Source of the DNA: Larix sibirica
Lineage: Eukaryota; Streptophyta; Pinopsida; Pinales; Pinaceae
DNA length: 10,366 nucleotides
Reading direction: 5' to 3'
Assembly (NCBI GenBank): GCA_004151065.3
Contig: NWUY0300058268.1
Span: 4,718-15,083 of the forward strand
Below are positions 1 through 8,172 of this stretch, one piece after another (the stretch's first letter is position 1; every line of letters begins with the position of its first letter). Under the pieces are notes generated by a model. The model ran no database searches. It was not told the origin of the DNA and saw only the letters and a program-made list of their open reading frames with translations. A program made the position numbers and the translations under genes.

Positions 1-62
1 CGCGCCCTCATCCGATGTGTCGCAGCGTCGGCGGTACTGCAACTTTTCCTCATCAAACCGCC
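1..62. other. CpG-rich unassigned stretch at the window edge
   Basis: This stretch contains eight CpG dinucleotides in 62 bases, far denser than the AT-rich sequence that follows. On the minus strand the LINE reading next to it runs as far as its 'LIPK' motif and 'VDN', but the usual reverse transcriptase continuation ('FRPISL'-like) does not appear here in any frame I tried. The stretch may therefore be a different insertion or a rearrangement junction. Too little is visible to name it. Confidence 0.4.
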
Positions 63-79
63 TGCCAACACTTATTCAC

Positions 80-867
80 ATTGTCGACCTTTGGTATAAG
101 AGTTATAGAGGTTGTGTTAAATGCATCCAGAATCCCTCCATTGAATCTTGACTACTCTATAATAGCAAGAAGATACCAATTAAAATTATCCATGGAACCC
201 ATAATAAATTGCACAGGCCAACCATCTGGTCTAAGGATTTTTTCCTTCTACATAGAAAGGAAAACCACATTTAACTCCTCCAAGGTAACCTCGTCCATTG
301 ACATTGAATTTTGAACCTCGATCACAAAGGATGGATAGGAAGTTGTTCATATGACCATCTAGGAAACAAAATCCATGTCATCTTCTTTAAACCAATTGCT
401 AAAATGATTCACCAAATCTGATGCAATATTTCTAAACTCCGTCACCTGGCTACCATCCTCCTCCTCAAGTTTCCACAGGGAGTTTGTATGCATTATGTTC
501 TGAACAAAATTGTGAAAGTATTTGGTGTTTTCATCCCCTTTCTGAATCTAGGTGGACCTACTTTTTAGTATCCAAGTGGCTTCATTCTCATATAGAATAT
601 TGGTTCTCTTGACTTCCAGATTCATAATATGTATTTTTTGCTCCACGGTTAAGAAACCTTTCCGAAAATTATCACGAAAGGAATCCAAAGGATCTTCAAT
701 CTTGTGAAGCTCTAGGTCCTATATTTTCCTTCTCTCTTCTACCCAAGAGATGGAGCAAGCCTTGATTATCTTGAGGTTTTTTTAAAAATGTATACTTGCA
801 AATTCAATCCTAGAGTTATCATATGGGATCCATAAAAATTTGACTAGCTCCAAGTAGTCCTCCTCAT
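80..867 (-). pseudogene. LINE reverse transcriptase, N-terminal part (degenerate)
   Basis: The minus strand reads the linker and first RT blocks of a plant LINE ORF2. The block at about 500-575 reads 'KSRST*IQKGDENTKYFHN', matching the family pattern KSR-x-x-W-x-x-x-G-D-x-N-T-K-Y-F-H, with a TAG stop (548-550) where Trp is usual. Further on, 'LRPDGWPVQF' (about 209-238) matches the conserved PGPDG(W/F)P block, and 'LIPKVDN' (about 80-100) is the block that normally precedes 'FRPISL'. An extra in-frame TAG lies at 359-361 and more stops lie between the motifs. The catalytic YADD/FADD motif is not in the window. A functional product is excluded. Assignment to LINE rather than LTR-type RT rests on the KSR...GD-NTKYFH block, which is typical of non-LTR ORF2. 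Confidence 0.83.
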
Positions 868-1560
868 CTAACTAGGAGGTATTAAACTTAAATGGGTTGG
901 GGGATTATCCAAAGCCCCCATCACTTCTAGGAAGATAGGAAAATGGTTAGAATCCCCACCCTCCCCAACCCATTGTCTAATGTTGACAACTAAATGCAAA
1001 GTTCCTTCATTGATTAAGAATCTGTCCAACCTATTCACAATTATGTCTTTACCAATTCTCTTATTTCTCCATGCGGGCCTTAATCTGACAGGAAAGATGT
1101 CGAACAAAGAGTTCTCATCCAATATCCTAATGAAATAATTATTCAAAGAGTCCTCGTGGGAATTTGGACCCCAAATATCACCCTCACCCTTGAAAAATTT
1201 AATTCACTGACAAGTATTACTCTATCCCCAACCAACATGCCAAACCTGAACAACTTTTCCCAATAAGCCACTCTATGTTGGTATGGACCATAGAGGTTGA
1301 TAATGTCAAAATCCTGGCCAATCTCTATTGAAAAAATAATAGTACCAAGTCCTGGAAAAATAGCCCATCTATTAGTGCATAGAAAGGAGCTATTTAGCCA
1401 TCTAGTAATGAGCCCCCCAAATATGCCAAAAGCATATAAGGTTACAAAATCTCAACCAAGAAATAATGGCTTAAGATCAATTAAAATATGGTCACCACAG
1501 GCTAGAGTTTCTTGTAATAAGAAGGATGTTTTGAAGACACCAATACTTTTATAGCTAGAT
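868..1560 (-). pseudogene. LINE APE-type endonuclease domain (degenerate)
   Basis: In active elements this domain nicks target DNA to start target-primed reverse transcription. Visible blocks on the minus strand, in order, are 'LLQET' (about 1506-1520, the metal-binding Glu block), 'INLYGPY' (about 1279-1300), a changed 'SELNFS' where families have GDLNF (about 1205-1225), 'RPAWRNKR' (about 1056-1080, usually PTWRN-R), 'RLDRFL' (about 1020-1040), and 'SNHFPI' (about 933-953) where families have SDHFPI. Thus two catalytic-region Asp positions read as Glu or Asn. There is a stop after 'PLFLG' (about 1452) and a frameshift near 1145-1165, after which the other frame carries the rest. The longest clean frame, 868-1146, encodes 92 residues. 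Domain identity is secure from motif order; function is lost. Confidence 0.86.
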
Positions 1561-2290
1561 TTTTTTAGGGAATCCCTAACCCTATACAATTTAGGGACAT
1601 CACCAGCATTAAATAACCTGGGATGACTCACTCTAAGATTCCCTTTTAAATTTTTATGTCTACAAGACCTGACATCAAGGATGACCTGTTCGTGGGTCCT
1701 AGGGGAGAGCTCGCAAATATCCAGTAAGATACCTCCAACCAAACTTGTCACTAACTTGTATTTGGCTTAAGTGCACGGCCTAAAGAAATATCCAGAACCC
1801 CCTGAAATGGGAGGAGTGACAAGTTTAATAGATGGGGAATATGGAGGAAAAGGAAATACAAAATGAGGAGCATGAATATAGAGACATCTAATCTCATAGC
1901 CCATATATGCTACAGGAGATGAAAACACACTGGAAGTGTTATCACGAGGAGGAGAAACCCTCAGAGAAAAAATAGGTAAATACCCATTACTTGTAGAAGT
2001 ACCTAAGTTAGTAGGCAGTCCAGACCTTGCCTCCAAACAATCTGTCCATAATTTTGTATTGTTGGCTGAGAGCGACAGATCATCTACATGAGTGTCAGGT
2101 GAAGAATCATAAATAACCTCCAGATAGAGACATCCACCAAGGGGATATTGGACCAACACTGAAGATATAGGGATAGTAAACACATCACATATAGAGGGTC
2201 CCCCCAGTCCCAAACACCCAACTCAGGAACTGTGTACCTCTTTGTTAACAACAAGCTTATCATAAGAAACACCAGCACCAGAAAGGGCCA
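1561..2290 (-). pseudogene. LINE linker upstream of the endonuclease (Ser/Pro-rich)
   Basis: One minus-strand frame runs from about 2213 to 1452 with only a single stop (1767-1769). It leads directly into the 'LLQET' endonuclease block, so it is most simply the N-terminal extension of the same ORF2, or the end of ORF1 fused by decay. It is rich in Ser, Pro and Gly and shows no zinc knuckle (CxxC...H...C) or other named domain. A second frame, 2084-2278, is also open and may record a frameshift near 2215. Just before 'LLQET' the segment 'PKLYRVRDSLKK' resembles the family helix after 'NVRGLN'. No function beyond LINE linker can be claimed. Confidence 0.55.
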
Positions 2291-2427
2291 CCAAAGAAAA
2301 CCCCTTGCGATAGAGAAGAGGAGAAAAGTCTGAGATCAAAACACGACTGAGAGGTGGAATAAGGATTGCACCCATCCAACCTCCTCATCACATCCTCGGG
2401 GTTCTAAGGATCACACCCATCCAACCT

Positions 2428-3240
2428 TTATCCATTGTAAAACACTGAGGGGATAACCCAGGGATTCTTCCAATGTAACAATGACCCAATACTGAAAGTC
2501 ACCATACTCATGTTGCACCCACCAAAATGTCCCACCAAAGAAGTCTCTGACAACAAGATAACCTCGTTCAAAGTCACATACGCCCCTAAAGCAAGCCTTA
2601 TATGCAAAGGATTTCTCTTAATACACTTTCGGAGTCTGTGGAGAGGAGACCCTTTTCTTTTTTGTTGGGAGGTCTTTTTCGAGGGAGCACTACCCTTCTT
2701 TGGCATCGCTTCCGCTCTTTGTAGAGGAGATTCCCTAGGGTATGAACTATTAAGATAGTCTAAAACTAAGCATCCCTCTTGCTCCAAAAAAATTGAAATT
2801 GGATGAGAATTCACGGTCGCTTTCTTAAAACCCTATCCACACTATAGTCTCTCCAGAGACATAAAAAGCACCCTTTCAGCCGAGGAAAGGGCATCATCAG
2901 GGATAGGGAAAACTAAATGATTAGAAAGAGTCGAAAGAGATGTTTTATTGGAAAACTTCAGGGAAAAGGCGTTGTATGTTTTTCGCCAAGAAAAGTGCCT
3001 CAGAGAATCCCCCCACTGGAGAAGCCCATCGGAAAGACAACAAAAAATCCAAGTGTTTACAACTAATGAATACCAAACGTCATTCTAAGTTAAAAACCAC
3101 GGAAAATGTACAAACACTACCTCAACTCCCAATAACCAATAATAGACCTAACAAAGAAACCGAATATGGGACAAAAACCTCAAAAAATAGAGCTCGAAAC
3201 CACCACCAATTGTCCAAAGCATTAACTACCATTAAAAAGT
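2428..3240 (-). pseudogene. Probable LINE 5' coding or leader region (degenerate)
   Basis: A single minus-strand frame can be followed from about 3240 to 2428 with about seven stops in 270 codons, well below what AT-rich noncoding DNA should give. The cleanest part (2428-2814, 128 codons) is basic in the middle, with a Lys/Arg/Ser-rich run ('KKGSAPSKKTSQQKRKGS'), as in nucleic-acid-binding tails. No RRM, DUF4283 or zinc knuckle is recognisable, so naming it ORF1 is inference from position and polarity only. It could instead be part of an unrelated older pseudogene beside the LINE. No start codon can be chosen; the track frame begins with GTG. Confidence 0.38.
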
Positions 3241-3867
3241 AGACACATGTCTAGCAATTTTCCTTACCTCTACATTAAAAGACTAGGTTACATAAACCAC
3301 AATAATCCTTCCTTGAATAAATAAAATCAAGTCCAAGACAAATACTCCTAAGTTTTGAAGGGGTAGAGCCCGCACTAATCACCATGGAAGGAAATCATGA
3401 GCAAAGACCAGGAATAAAAGGGTATCATTGATATTTATATTTAATCTATACATATTCTTTTAATTATAACTCCATTCCATAATCAAACCTAAAATGAAAA
3501 TATGCATAACATCATGTACCATATACTTAAAATAATTGATTTATATTCATTTCTTTGTTTTATATTTATTTATTTATATTTGTAAAGCATAAAATCCCAA
3601 ATATACTAATATATCACATGCATGCCAACCCATTACAAATACCTTTCCACCATATGACATAAAAACAACATATGTTATATACGTATGTGCTTGTATTAGA
3701 GGGAGGAGGTTGTCTTATTGTAAAAGGAGTTATTTTGTAAATTATTTCTATTGTAAAATTTAGAGTTGTGTTTCATACTCATATTTGGTGTACACTGTGT
3801 GTGTTCCAATATATTATTTTATTTAAAGTATTGAGATCATACCATTTGGTAGCATACCAAACGATCA
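3241..3867. other. AT-rich intergenic stretch, no gene seen
   Basis: This stretch is dominated by A/T runs, including TTTATTTATTTATA-like sequence around 3547-3590. No frame has family motifs. A purine run (about 3698-3709, agagggaggagg) is followed by 'ttgtcttattg', and a 7-bp stem with a 3-base loop lies at 3845-3861. Neither is enough to call an element. Confidence 0.6.
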
Positions 3868-3926
3868 TCAAATACTCACTTTCACAAGAGTCGTCTTCTC
3901 AAATACTCACTTCCAAAAGAGTCATC
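3868..3926. repeat. 28-bp direct repeat, two copies, period 31
   Basis: The copies at 3868-3895 and 3899-3926 both begin 'tcaaatactcactt' and continue through 'aagagtc', with about four mismatches. They are separated by three bases. This is a simple local duplication and lies inside a chance open frame. Confidence 0.85.
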
Positions 3927-3973
3927 CTATTGTTTTTCTACTGTTTGGGATATTCAAATGGCATGACAGTTGT

Positions 3974-4047
3974 GGACTTTTAATCTAATAAATGCATGTA
4001 TTATATATATATATATATAATACATGCATTTATTAGATTAAAAGTCC
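3974..4047. repeat. Perfect 74-bp palindrome with TA core
   Basis: Bases 3974-4010 are the exact reverse complement of 4011-4047: two 37-base arms with no mismatch and no spacer. The outer arms begin 'ggacttttaatctaataa' and the centre is an alternating TA run (about 4002-4019). The sequence could extrude as a cruciform. It may be a very small foldback or MITE-like element, or a local inverted duplication around a TA microsatellite. I see no clear target-site duplication at its ends. Confidence 0.95.
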
Positions 4048-4091
4048 CCTTATGTTAATTTTAATAGATTAAAAGTCCCCTTATGTTATTG
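4030..4091. repeat. 31-bp tandem duplication overlapping the palindrome's right arm
   Basis: A 24-base block ('tagattaaaagtcccctt' plus 'atgtta') occurs at 4034-4057 and again, identically, at 4065-4088. The wider units 4030-4060 and 4061-4091 are near-identical. The first copy contains the outer part of the palindrome's right arm, so the duplication shares sequence with the palindrome. Confidence 0.92.
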
Positions 4092-4539
4092 CACAATCTT
4101 ATTGAAAGTGCACATGTATAAAATCAATTAATTAACCTTTGAATTATGTTATGATAGTTACGAGTGAAGTGGTATCCAACTTTATAATGATTGATATAAT
4201 GACATAATGGAGTCATGAGTGATACTTGGATATGAAACGTTTCTTTTTCAAACTTTGTAAATACCGTGCTTTCTATCATGCTTAGTCACTCTTTTGAAAT
4301 GTTTTAAGAAAAATTGTATCATTTTAGTTATTATTTAATGTAGAATAGATATAATTTATTAAATCTAGATTGTTTTTTAGTAATGATCTCCCATTCTCAT
4401 TACGCTAAGAGAAGAAATCCCTTAAAAATATCAACAACAATAATTTAATCCAACTCACATAATTTATCCACGAGAGGGCACACAATAATTTATTAGTATA
4501 AGCTAATAATTTTGGGCTAGGCATCCAAATAGTGCCCAT
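4092..4539. other. AT-rich stretch, no gene seen
   Basis: No frame carries recognisable motifs and no repeat above chance level was noticed. It separates the palindrome region from the less AT-rich island that follows. Confidence 0.55.
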
Positions 4540-5010
4540 CAATCATTTCTCATCCGAAACATAGTTGTTGTCTATACGGAGCTTTTAAAAACCCTTCATC
4601 ATCAAGTGGAATTGAATTCCCGGGTAAAGAGGTGTCGCACCAAGAGGAGGTTAAACCCGAGGTAACATGTTTATGTTCTCTTAGGGGGGCTACCCACCAG
4701 CTATTTAAAGGAGACGACCCAATACCGTTCGAGGGATAACTGCTTTCCCCCCACTTGATGTAGGTTCTTAGTGGCCAAAACATAAGATATATACCCTATA
4801 GGTGACCGTCGTGGGAAGCTGACGGTACCTGGACCAAATTATGTTGGTTGTTGGTACCATTCCTAGTGCCCCTCGCTATAATTGATCATTTTGTTACATT
4901 CACGAGATGTCTCTAGCGGGATCACAATCATTGGCACGAGAGCCTTTGGAAGGCCCAAATACAATTTGAGTGGAAGGACGCTAAGTCATAGGGACCTATT
5001 TACATTTTAT
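4540..5010. other. Unassigned less AT-rich island
   Basis: Base composition shifts to a clearly higher G+C content than both flanks. The minus strand has a 77-codon open frame (4550-4783) with no family motif. Around 4801-4829 there is a small hairpin: 'accgtc' pairs with 'gacggt' and 'ggt' with 'acc', with one bulged base. Two 'ggtacc' sites lie near 4824 and 4854. The island could be a fragment of an LTR or another repeat, but no primer-binding site, polypurine tract or terminal repeat is visible to support that. Confidence 0.35.
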
Positions 5011-5258
5011 GTTGCGAATATGTACACTCAACATTATTTCTTGCACATTATACTGACACTTAATTGGAAACCATTATATTGACACTCAATTTCAAGTTTG
5101 TTCATTTCTTGGAGATTCTATCTTTGATAGCCTTATTTCTTCAATTGTATTTTTTTCTTCATTTGAACAAAAGTCCCTTATTTGATCAGAGTTGACATTT
5201 CAAATTTTCAATTGGACTATATAGGGATAGATCCTAATGAGTCATCACAAGACCCTAT
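5011..5258. other. No gene or clear repeat seen
   Basis: T-rich, low-complexity sequence lies between the less AT-rich island and the 108-bp tandem repeat. No motif-bearing frame was found on either strand. Confidence 0.5.
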
Positions 5259-5473
5259 GCCCTCTCACATTTAAAGAATAATTAAGAGTTGTGGTGGGTT
5301 TGCAAAGGGTGGAAATTGTTTAGAAGGTTTGGGCCTGGTATGTTTAGAAGGTTTGGTATACTAGAGGCCCTCTCACATTTCAAGAATAATTAAGAGTTGT
5401 GGTGGGTTTGCAAAGAGTGGAAATTGTTTAGAAGGTTTGGGCCTGGTATGTTTAGAAGGTTTGGTATACTAGA
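5259..5473. repeat. Two 108-bp tandem units, nearly identical
   Basis: The unit at 5259-5366, starting 'gccctctcacattt', is repeated at 5367-5473. I see only two substitutions (ttAaag/ttCaag and aaaGggtgg/aaaGagtgg types). Each unit also holds an internal duplication of 'tgtttagaaggtttgg'. The high identity indicates a duplication that is young compared with the decayed LINEs on either side. Confidence 0.95.
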
Positions 5474-5494
5474 CTAGTAAACTAGTCTAGTATA
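5465..5494. repeat. 14-bp inverted repeat with 2-base spacer
   Basis: The arm 'tatactagactagt' (5465-5478) is followed by 'aa' and its exact reverse complement (5481-5494). The left arm overlaps the end of the second 108-bp unit, so the repeat may have formed together with the tandem duplication. Confidence 0.93.
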
Positions 5495-5500
5495 TGTGAA

Positions 5501-5535
5501 ATAGTCTACTAGTGTGTACACTAGACTAGTCTACT
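5501..5535. repeat. Second actag-based inverted repeat
   Basis: 'ctagtgt' (5509-5515) and 'acactag' (5518-5524) form an exact 7-bp stem with a 2-base loop. The flanks repeat 'agtctact' and 'actagtct', continuing the same vocabulary as the preceding inverted repeat. Confidence 0.75.
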
Positions 5536-6117
5536 CATTTATATGTTTTTTTTTAATATTTTGTTGTTACTAATTTATATTGTCACTGGATATTTCACAC
5601 ACATTTACAACTGCGCATATTGTGTTTTTAAAACAAAATCAAAATAAAATTGAAAGGACATATGAACTTGACAATGGTTGCTTATGTAAAAGTCAAATTT
5701 TGTTGACAACCTGGGCTTTCCTACCCAAAACTTTGCAGTACACATTGTAACAACATTCAGATAATTATTAAAATATTCCATCTAAGGATAGTGTTCGCAG
5801 ATCTATTTTCTCTTTCTTTAATTTCAATTATTTCGTCACTTTTCGAGTGTCTCCAGTTATGGGTTGGGCGGCTTTACAAATTTAAATTTGAAATCCTTTG
5901 CATCGATCGAAATTTCAAATTTCAAATTTGGATCCATGACATGGGAAATGTATACATGTTGTATGGGATTTAGTGAGTGTGGGTGGACATGGTGCATAGT
6001 TAATAGTATGTAGGTTTTGTAATGATTTTATTTTAATTAAATTGGTGTAGGGTGTATATTGTGTATCATTACATTGTAACTTTAGAATAATTATTATGAA
6101 TTGATATTTAGATATTT
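5536..6117. other. AT-rich stretch, no gene; one imperfect hairpin
   Basis: No coding motif is seen. At 5877-5894 and 5912-5930 'caaatttaaatttgaaat' faces 'atttcaaatttcaaatttg', an inverted pair that differs by one inserted base, with a 17-base loop. It may be a small foldback remnant or chance pairing in AT-rich DNA. Confidence 0.5.
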
Positions 6118-6130
6118 TTGTTATCATTTG
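6118..6130. repeat. Candidate target-site duplication, left copy
   Basis: 'ttgttatcatttg' lies just outside the A8-equivalent end of the second LINE. It resembles 'ttgttacattta' starting at 8161, beyond the coding remnant at the other end, with one base inserted. The region is AT-rich, so a chance match is possible. Confidence 0.35.
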
Positions 6131-6409
6131 TTGGTGTTTTTTTTCTATGGAAAAAATATTGTGTACTTTTATATTAAAGTATGCATATTTTCACATGGCC
6201 TTGGATGGCTTCAAAACATAACTTTATTCTTGAGTAGAGACTGTGTATTCACTATCTAGTTACATAAACAACTTTATTTAGAGGTTTTATACAAAAAAAG
6301 GAAGGTTTGTTCATTTAACCATCATAGGTATGTTGAGCTACAAGAATATAATCAACTTGAGTACCGTTGTAGACCCTCTTTAAAAAACCATTGGTCTCGG
6401 ATCGTCTTC

Positions 6410-7015
6410 CATGATGAGGTCATTGTCACCCTCCCATTTCTACCAAGTTCCATTGCCAAAGTGGAGCCCATTTTTTTATAGACGATCTTCTTCTTGGTTC
6501 CTTTCTCTGTAAATATGTTGGAAATGGCTCACCATTCTATCAACTTCCTCAAATATAGTTGCTAGTAGAATATTCTTGGGTTTTCATTTATGTTGCAACT
6601 AGTGAATGACTATGGAAGAGTCACCATAAACCTGAATGTTGTGAATATCCTTTGAAATGGCAACTTGTAAGGTGTATTTTGCATCCAAAAGCTCGGCCCT
6701 GTTATTACTACCTGAGCCTATAGAAGTAGCAAATTTGATCCATCTATGATCATTGAAAAATATGATGCTTCTTGCTCCTTCACGAATTGGATCCCCGTGC
6801 ACCGTCCCATCGAAATAAAACCATCGGATAGAATTGTCCATTACTTCTTTAATAATGATCCTTGGCATGTTGTTGCAGAATTCTGCACTATAGTCTCCGC
6901 AATACACAGACTCTTGTATGAAAATACTTTCGGGGGGGTATATTTTTCCTCGAAGATGGAGGAATTGCGAGCGATCCATGTATGCCATGCAATGATATAA
7001 GGGAGGGTTGGTAAG
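6410..7015 (-). pseudogene. LINE C-terminal RNase H domain (degenerate)
   Basis: This is an RNase H-like domain of the plant LINE type (RVT_3 family), which in live elements degrades the RNA strand of the RNA/DNA hybrid. In the minus frame of 6599-6988 the motifs are 'FDGTVHGDP' (first Asp at 6809-6811), 'SNNRAELLDA' (Glu at 6692-6694) and 'VYGDSSIVIH' (second Asp at 6620-6622). The same frame, read past a TAG (6599-6601) and a TGA, continues with 'HIYRERNQEEDRL' (Asp at 6485-6487) and a 'GLHFGNGTW'-like tail. All four catalytic acidic positions are therefore preserved in one frame although stops interrupt it. Upstream of about 6870 the family-like reading ('AWHTWIARNSSIFEEKY') is in another frame, so there is at least one frameshift. 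Confidence 0.88.
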
Positions 7016-7084
7016 GGATTAGCATGAGGATCTGAGTGCCATGAACTCTAGGCATTGGAAATATTTGATCCAGACCAAACATAA

Positions 7085-7935
7085 AGGATGCCACTGACGC
7101 ATGTGATCGTTTTCCATATCCTATTATTATAAGAGTAGTTAATCAGAAGGTGCGATGTGGTCTCTTCGGCTGATTTGCAAAGCGCACATCAACCAGGTCC
7201 TTCATAAATTTTAGATTGCAGTCGGGACCAAACAAGGATTTTATCTTGTAGGGAAGACCAGTTGAATAACACCATCTTCAGTGGGCATGCGATCTTCCAA
7301 ATGACTACATACCACCACCTAAAATATGTGCATAGGACCTCGTATCCTATCTTTGGATCGTATGTTCCCTCGGCCGTGTTCGGTGCCCAGACAATTTCAT
7401 ATGTCCTATTCGTTATCCTGGTCAATTGTGAGATCAATCCTTCTATATAAGAGCCCCAAGTATCTTTATCCTCTATCCTGAAATCGAAGAAAGCAGCTTC
7501 AAGCCATCCTTGTTGGTGAATATTGGATTGCGCAGGATCCTTGATCTGAGATAAATAGTGAAATCCTCTATCTTGAAGTTGCTCAATCAAATATTCTAGA
7601 AATCTGAATGCATCTACGCTACCAATCCATGGGTCAATTCCCAATATCACCTTATCACCGTTGCCTATTTTCCATTGAAGACCATATGCTATTATGTCAA
7701 AAGATCCCAAGGTTTTCCTCCACATCATAGAGGAGTCTTTCATTCGAAAATGACGACTCCTGAACCAGTCCTCTATAGAGAAGGGAGAAATGTATTTATG
7801 ATAGATAACCGTGGTCCAAATAGTGTTGTAATTCAATACTCGCCAGATGCATTTGGTGGAAAGAGCTTTAACAAAGAATCCCAAATTTTTGATGCCCCAA
7901 CTGTTTACATTTTGTATGGCTTCTAGATTTCTTAT
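7085..7935 (-). pseudogene. LINE RT C-terminus and zinc-binding domain (degenerate)
   Basis: A clean minus-strand frame of 231 codons (7189-7884) begins in the block 'WGIKNLGFFVKALSTKCIWR'. It continues with 'WKIGNGDKVILGIDPWIG', 'QGWLEAAF', 'WAPNTAEGTYDPKIGY', 'IWKIACPLKMVLFNW' and ends 'KIYEGPG'. This is the standard order of the zf-RVT region that follows RT in plant LINEs. The TGA at 7189-7191 sits where the family has Arg (EGPGRC). Beyond it the same frame reads 'CALCKSAEETTSHLL', giving two zinc-binding Cys and one His, then Tyr (7135-7137) where the last Cys is expected. The nominal start of the open frame is TTG within the conserved block, so it is not a real start. A functional product is unlikely. 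Confidence 0.9.
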
Positions 7936-8160
7936 ATTGTAATATCTTAAGGAAATATGAATCTGGATCTCTAGATGTCAATAATTTACTGCTACAGTGG
8001 GCATTGCTACCATAAAATAAAAAGTGTATAGGGATGTAGAATGTTTAAGTAGTTCGATGAGATAACTTGGTCGGTATTAAGGCTTTGGAATTTTTGTAGA
8101 TCAAAGGTAAAGAAGCCCTTTGCAAATGATTTCTTGTTGATGGTGATGAAGGTGTCAGCG

Positions 8161-8172
8161 TTGTTACATTTA
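8161..8172. repeat. Candidate target-site duplication, right copy
   Basis: This is the partner of the sequence at 6118-6130. It falls where LINE-like reading stops, which is the position expected for the 5'-truncated end of a minus-strand insertion. Confidence 0.35.

Larger units (their letters stand above)
75..3240 (-). mobile_element. Degenerate LINE (non-LTR retrotransposon), 5' portion
   Basis: This is a minus-strand remnant of a plant non-LTR retrotransposon. Read right to left the order is an ORF1-like or leader region, a Ser/Pro-rich linker, an APE-type endonuclease and the beginning of a reverse transcriptase. That is the normal LINE order up to the RT. Each part is recognisable by family motifs, but the reading frame shifts several times and carries many stops, so the element is dead. 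The RT palm with its FADD-like motif, the zinc-binding domain and RNase H are absent; they are either beyond base 1 or lost at the junction near 62-75. The right (5') boundary is uncertain because the coding character fades around 3240. The second LINE in the window has the same orientation but lies upstream of this one, so the two are separate insertions rather than one split element. Confidence 0.82.
6137..8160 (-). mobile_element. Degenerate 5'-truncated LINE, 3' portion
   Basis: This is a second minus-strand LINE remnant. Read from right to left it gives the end of the RT ('WGIKNL..F..AL..K..WR' block), the RT zinc-binding domain, a linker ('FEEKYTPP'-like) and RNase H, then about 250 bases of noncoding tail ending near a run of eight T (6137-6144), which is A8 on the element's strand. 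The endonuclease and RT core are absent upstream, where sequence beyond about 8160 has no LINE motif. That fits the 5' truncation usual for target-primed reverse transcription. Coding assignment between about 7930 and 8160 is weak, so the right boundary is uncertain by about 200 bases. Confidence 0.82.

Noticed and set aside
15-314. 99-codon plus-strand frame
   Set aside because: It is antisense to the LINE reverse transcriptase blocks 'PDGWP' and 'LIPK' and has no motif of its own.
3698-3720. Purine run followed by 'ttgtc', as at a polypurine tract and LTR start
   Set aside because: No second terminal repeat, primer-binding site or LTR end was found, so an LTR cannot be supported.
3768-3983. 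71-codon plus frame
   Set aside because: It spans a short direct repeat and ends in the palindrome arm; no family motif or coding bias is visible.
4550-4783. 77-codon minus frame in the less AT-rich island
   Set aside because: No recognised domain, and I could not match it to chloroplast, mitochondrial or transposon proteins.
75-8160. One LINE split by an insertion between 3240 and 6137
   Set aside because: Both parts are on the minus strand but in the wrong order: the C-terminal part lies upstream of the N-terminal part, so they are separate insertions.
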